Positions 62,684 to 64,000 of a stretch of 64,000 nt of DNA are shown piece after piece; the stretch's first letter is position 1, and each line of letters starts with the position of its first letter. The translations under genes and the position numbers were made by a program. Source of the stretch: an uncultured Aquimarina sp. Its GTDB lineage: Bacteria > Bacteroidota > Bacteroidia > Flavobacteriales > Flavobacteriaceae. The notes under the pieces are model-generated. The model searched no databases, had not been told where the DNA came from, and saw only the letters and a list, made by a program, of their open reading frames with translations. Where the stretch lies: positions 248,001-312,000 of the forward strand of contig CANMLL010000002.1 in assembly GCA_947498775.1 (NCBI GenBank), given 5' to 3'.

Positions 62684-63571
62684 ATGAAAAACTCTAAAGC
62701 CTCAATTATTTTACACATCTCTGTGTTCTTAATTTTTTTCGGAAGAGCCTGGCAACATCTATTTTGGGATGCGCCTTATCGATCTTTTTTTTGGGACGAA
62801 GCTTTACTACAACCTGTAGTAGAGGGGATTTTCAATATTTCCTGGAAAGATTATGTTACTAGTAGTACAACAGACGATGCTATTCAAACCATTATCAGAG
62901 CAAATGGAATTTTATATTTAATTGCTGCGATATGTGCTTTATATATAAAGAAACTGAACACAAAATGGATTCGTCTTCCATTATGGTTAGGAGGTATTTC
63001 ATTAGTAATTTTAACCATTCTTTTAACAAAAGAGAAGTTCTACCATGGAGCTCAATTTTTTGAGCATAGCATTCAATTTGGCTTGCCCTTTGTTTTATTG
63101 TACAGTTTCAAAAATAATAGCGAAGAAAAAATTATTCTTGTGTTGAAAATTTTAATTGCAGTTACATTTTTCTCCCATGGATTATATGCCTTTGGATTCT
63201 ATCCCGTTCCCGGAAAATTCGTAGATATGGTCATTCATATCTTTGGTTTCACTGAATCGACTGCAATTATCTTTTTGTACATCGCTGGTATTCTTGATTT
63301 TATTTTGGCTGTTTTAATTTTTGTTCCAAGGATAACTGTATATGCACTTTGGTATGCCGTAATCTGGGGGTTACTTACAGCACTTGCAAGAATCTTTGCT
63401 AATTTTTATGTGGACTTTCCGTTAGATTCTATTCATCAAAATCTTCATGAAACAGTATACAGGATTCCTCATGGTTTAACTCCTTTAATTGTATTAATAG
63501 TAATAAATAAACATAGGATTAAACTCCTTCAACCCGCTTTTGATCAAATTCAAAGTGTTTTTCGTTCTTAA
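62684..63571 (+). CDS. Multi-pass membrane protein of unknown function
   Basis: 295 residues with about seven hydrophobic helices. The first helix is followed by WQHLFWDAPYRSFFWDE, rich in Trp, Phe and His; a later loop has EKFYHGAQFFEHSIQFG and SHGLYAFGFYPVPGKFVDM. It resembles uncharacterised Bacteroidota membrane proteins related in pattern to DoxX-like families, but I cannot assign one. Terminated by a perfect palindrome. Confidence 0.7.
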   Translation: MKNSKASIILHISVFLIFFGRAWQHLFWDAPYRSFFWDEALLQPVVEGIFNISWKDYVTSSTTDDAIQTIIRANGILYLIAAICALYIKKLNTKWIRLPLWLGGISLVILTILLTKEKFYHGAQFFEHSIQFGLPFVLLYSFKNNSEEKIILVLKILIAVTFFSHGLYAFGFYPVPGKFVDMVIHIFGFTESTAIIFLYIAGILDFILAVLIFVPRITVYALWYAVIWGLLTALARIFANFYVDFPLDSIHQNLHETVYRIPHGLTPLIVLIVINKHRIKLLQPAFDQIQSVFRS

Positions 63572-63592
63572 ACCCTTTAAAATCACAAGAAA

Positions 63593-63618
63593 AAAAGGCC
63601 GTTTTAAAACGGCCTTTT
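63593..63618. terminator. Bidirectional terminator palindrome
   Basis: A perfect 26-bp palindrome, AAAAGGCCGTTTT followed at once by its reverse complement. It sits between the membrane protein gene (plus) and a minus-strand gene ending at 63731. Confidence 0.85.
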
Positions 63619-63730
63619 ACATCTAGAAATTCTCAACAAATCAATTATATTACAAATCAAACGGTTTATATTCTTGTCTGATTGCTCTAGATTCTTTGTG
63701 TATATTTCTATATACACTACTCACAATAAT

Positions 63731-64000
63731 CTATTGTATTATCAACTTTTGAGTCACAGATTCTTCTCCCTCTATTTCAACCTTAACCAGATAAATACCA
63801 GATTGTAAGGATAAACTTTTGGCCGATATCGTATTGGTTCCCGAGTGTAATCGAATTGTAGACTTTTCACTTCCTAACAAGGTATAGATCGTTGCGGTTG
63901 CGTTTTTAGTAGTTGTTCTTCCAATGCTAAGTACAAAACTGTCTTTTGCAGGATTTGGCCACATACTAATAGATGATAAGGCTCCTTCGTCATCAGTTCC
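63731..64000 (-). CDS. C-terminal type IX sorting domain of a secreted protein, rest outside window
   Basis: 89 visible codons up to the window end. The domain opens with SMWPNPAKDSFVLSI and closes with GIYLVKVEIEGEESVTQKLIIQ, the standard Por_Secre_tail pattern. The N-terminal, functional part lies beyond 64000 and its nature cannot be told. Confidence 0.9.
   Translation of the reverse strand, partial: GTDDEGALSSISMWPNPAKDSFVLSIGRTTTKNATATIYTLLGSEKSTIRLHSGTNTISAKSLSLQSGIYLVKVEIEGEESVTQKLIIQ

Noticed and set aside
1..64000. CRISPR arrays, tRNA or rRNA genes, prophage or transposase genes
   Set aside because: None seen: no regularly spaced direct repeats, no cloverleaf with a recognisable T-loop, and no integrase or transposase motif in any frame.

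Overview
The window looks like a chromosomal segment of a marine or environmental flavobacterium (phylum Bacteroidota, probably family Flavobacteriaceae). The evidence is a SusC/SusD pair, TonB-dependent receptors with carboxypeptidase-like N-terminal domains, C-terminal type IX secretion sorting domains, FecI/FecR regulation, LytS/LytTR two-component genes, many lipoproteins, weak ribosome binding sites and AT-rich DNA. I cannot name the genus from sequence alone. No rRNA, tRNA, transposase, integrase, phage gene or CRISPR array was seen.

Layout. 1-5773 (minus): a SusC-SusD-GH18 glycan-uptake locus, cut by the window start. 6015-12732 (plus): a tight six-gene operon (LytS-type kinase, LytTR regulator, sodium:solute symporter, M1 peptidase, DUF2867 protein, arginase-family protein). 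12808-15902: small enzymes and envelope proteins with dispersed repeats. 15973-18077: a macro-like/TIR fusion gene and a two-helix SHOCT protein, bracketed by two related palindromic elements; this is the best candidate for an undescribed system. 18325-28048: hydrolases, an overlapping hydrolase/ECF sigma/membrane-protein trio, an FMN-binding lipoprotein, YdeI-like, PepSY-like, DUF2490 and pirin genes. 28149-33287: two tandem paralogous hybrid kinases with periplasmic solute-binding domains and a DUF1853 gene. 33320-35953 (minus): a MoxR-type ATPase and VWA protein pair. 36178-38800: M28 peptidase and serine hydrolase.

39483-48862 reads as one catabolic unit. A FecI-type sigma factor and a FecR-type anti-sigma factor diverge from each other. 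They precede an STN-containing TonB receptor, an AEC permease, a DASS/SLC13 carboxylate symporter, a hydrolase with every key residue of fluoroacetate dehalogenases, and a tartrate/D-malate dehydrogenase-type enzyme. The likely job is sensing, importing and oxidising a small (possibly halogenated or hydroxylated) organic acid.

49319-55996 holds secreted or envelope proteins (MBL-fold, sortilin-like propeller, S9 peptidase, DUF2490). 55997-64000 holds a small double-glycine leader peptide with four cysteines, a hydrolase-OsmC fusion, a cysteine-rich small lipoprotein, a VOC protein, a large secreted purple-acid-phosphatase-like protein with a sorting domain, a multi-pass membrane protein and the C-terminus of another sorted protein.

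Intergenic DNA is unusually rich in structure. There is a family of palindromic elements with compensatory changes in their central hairpin, a 104-nt repeat present twice at nearly identical positions after stop codons, and several strong hairpin terminators.
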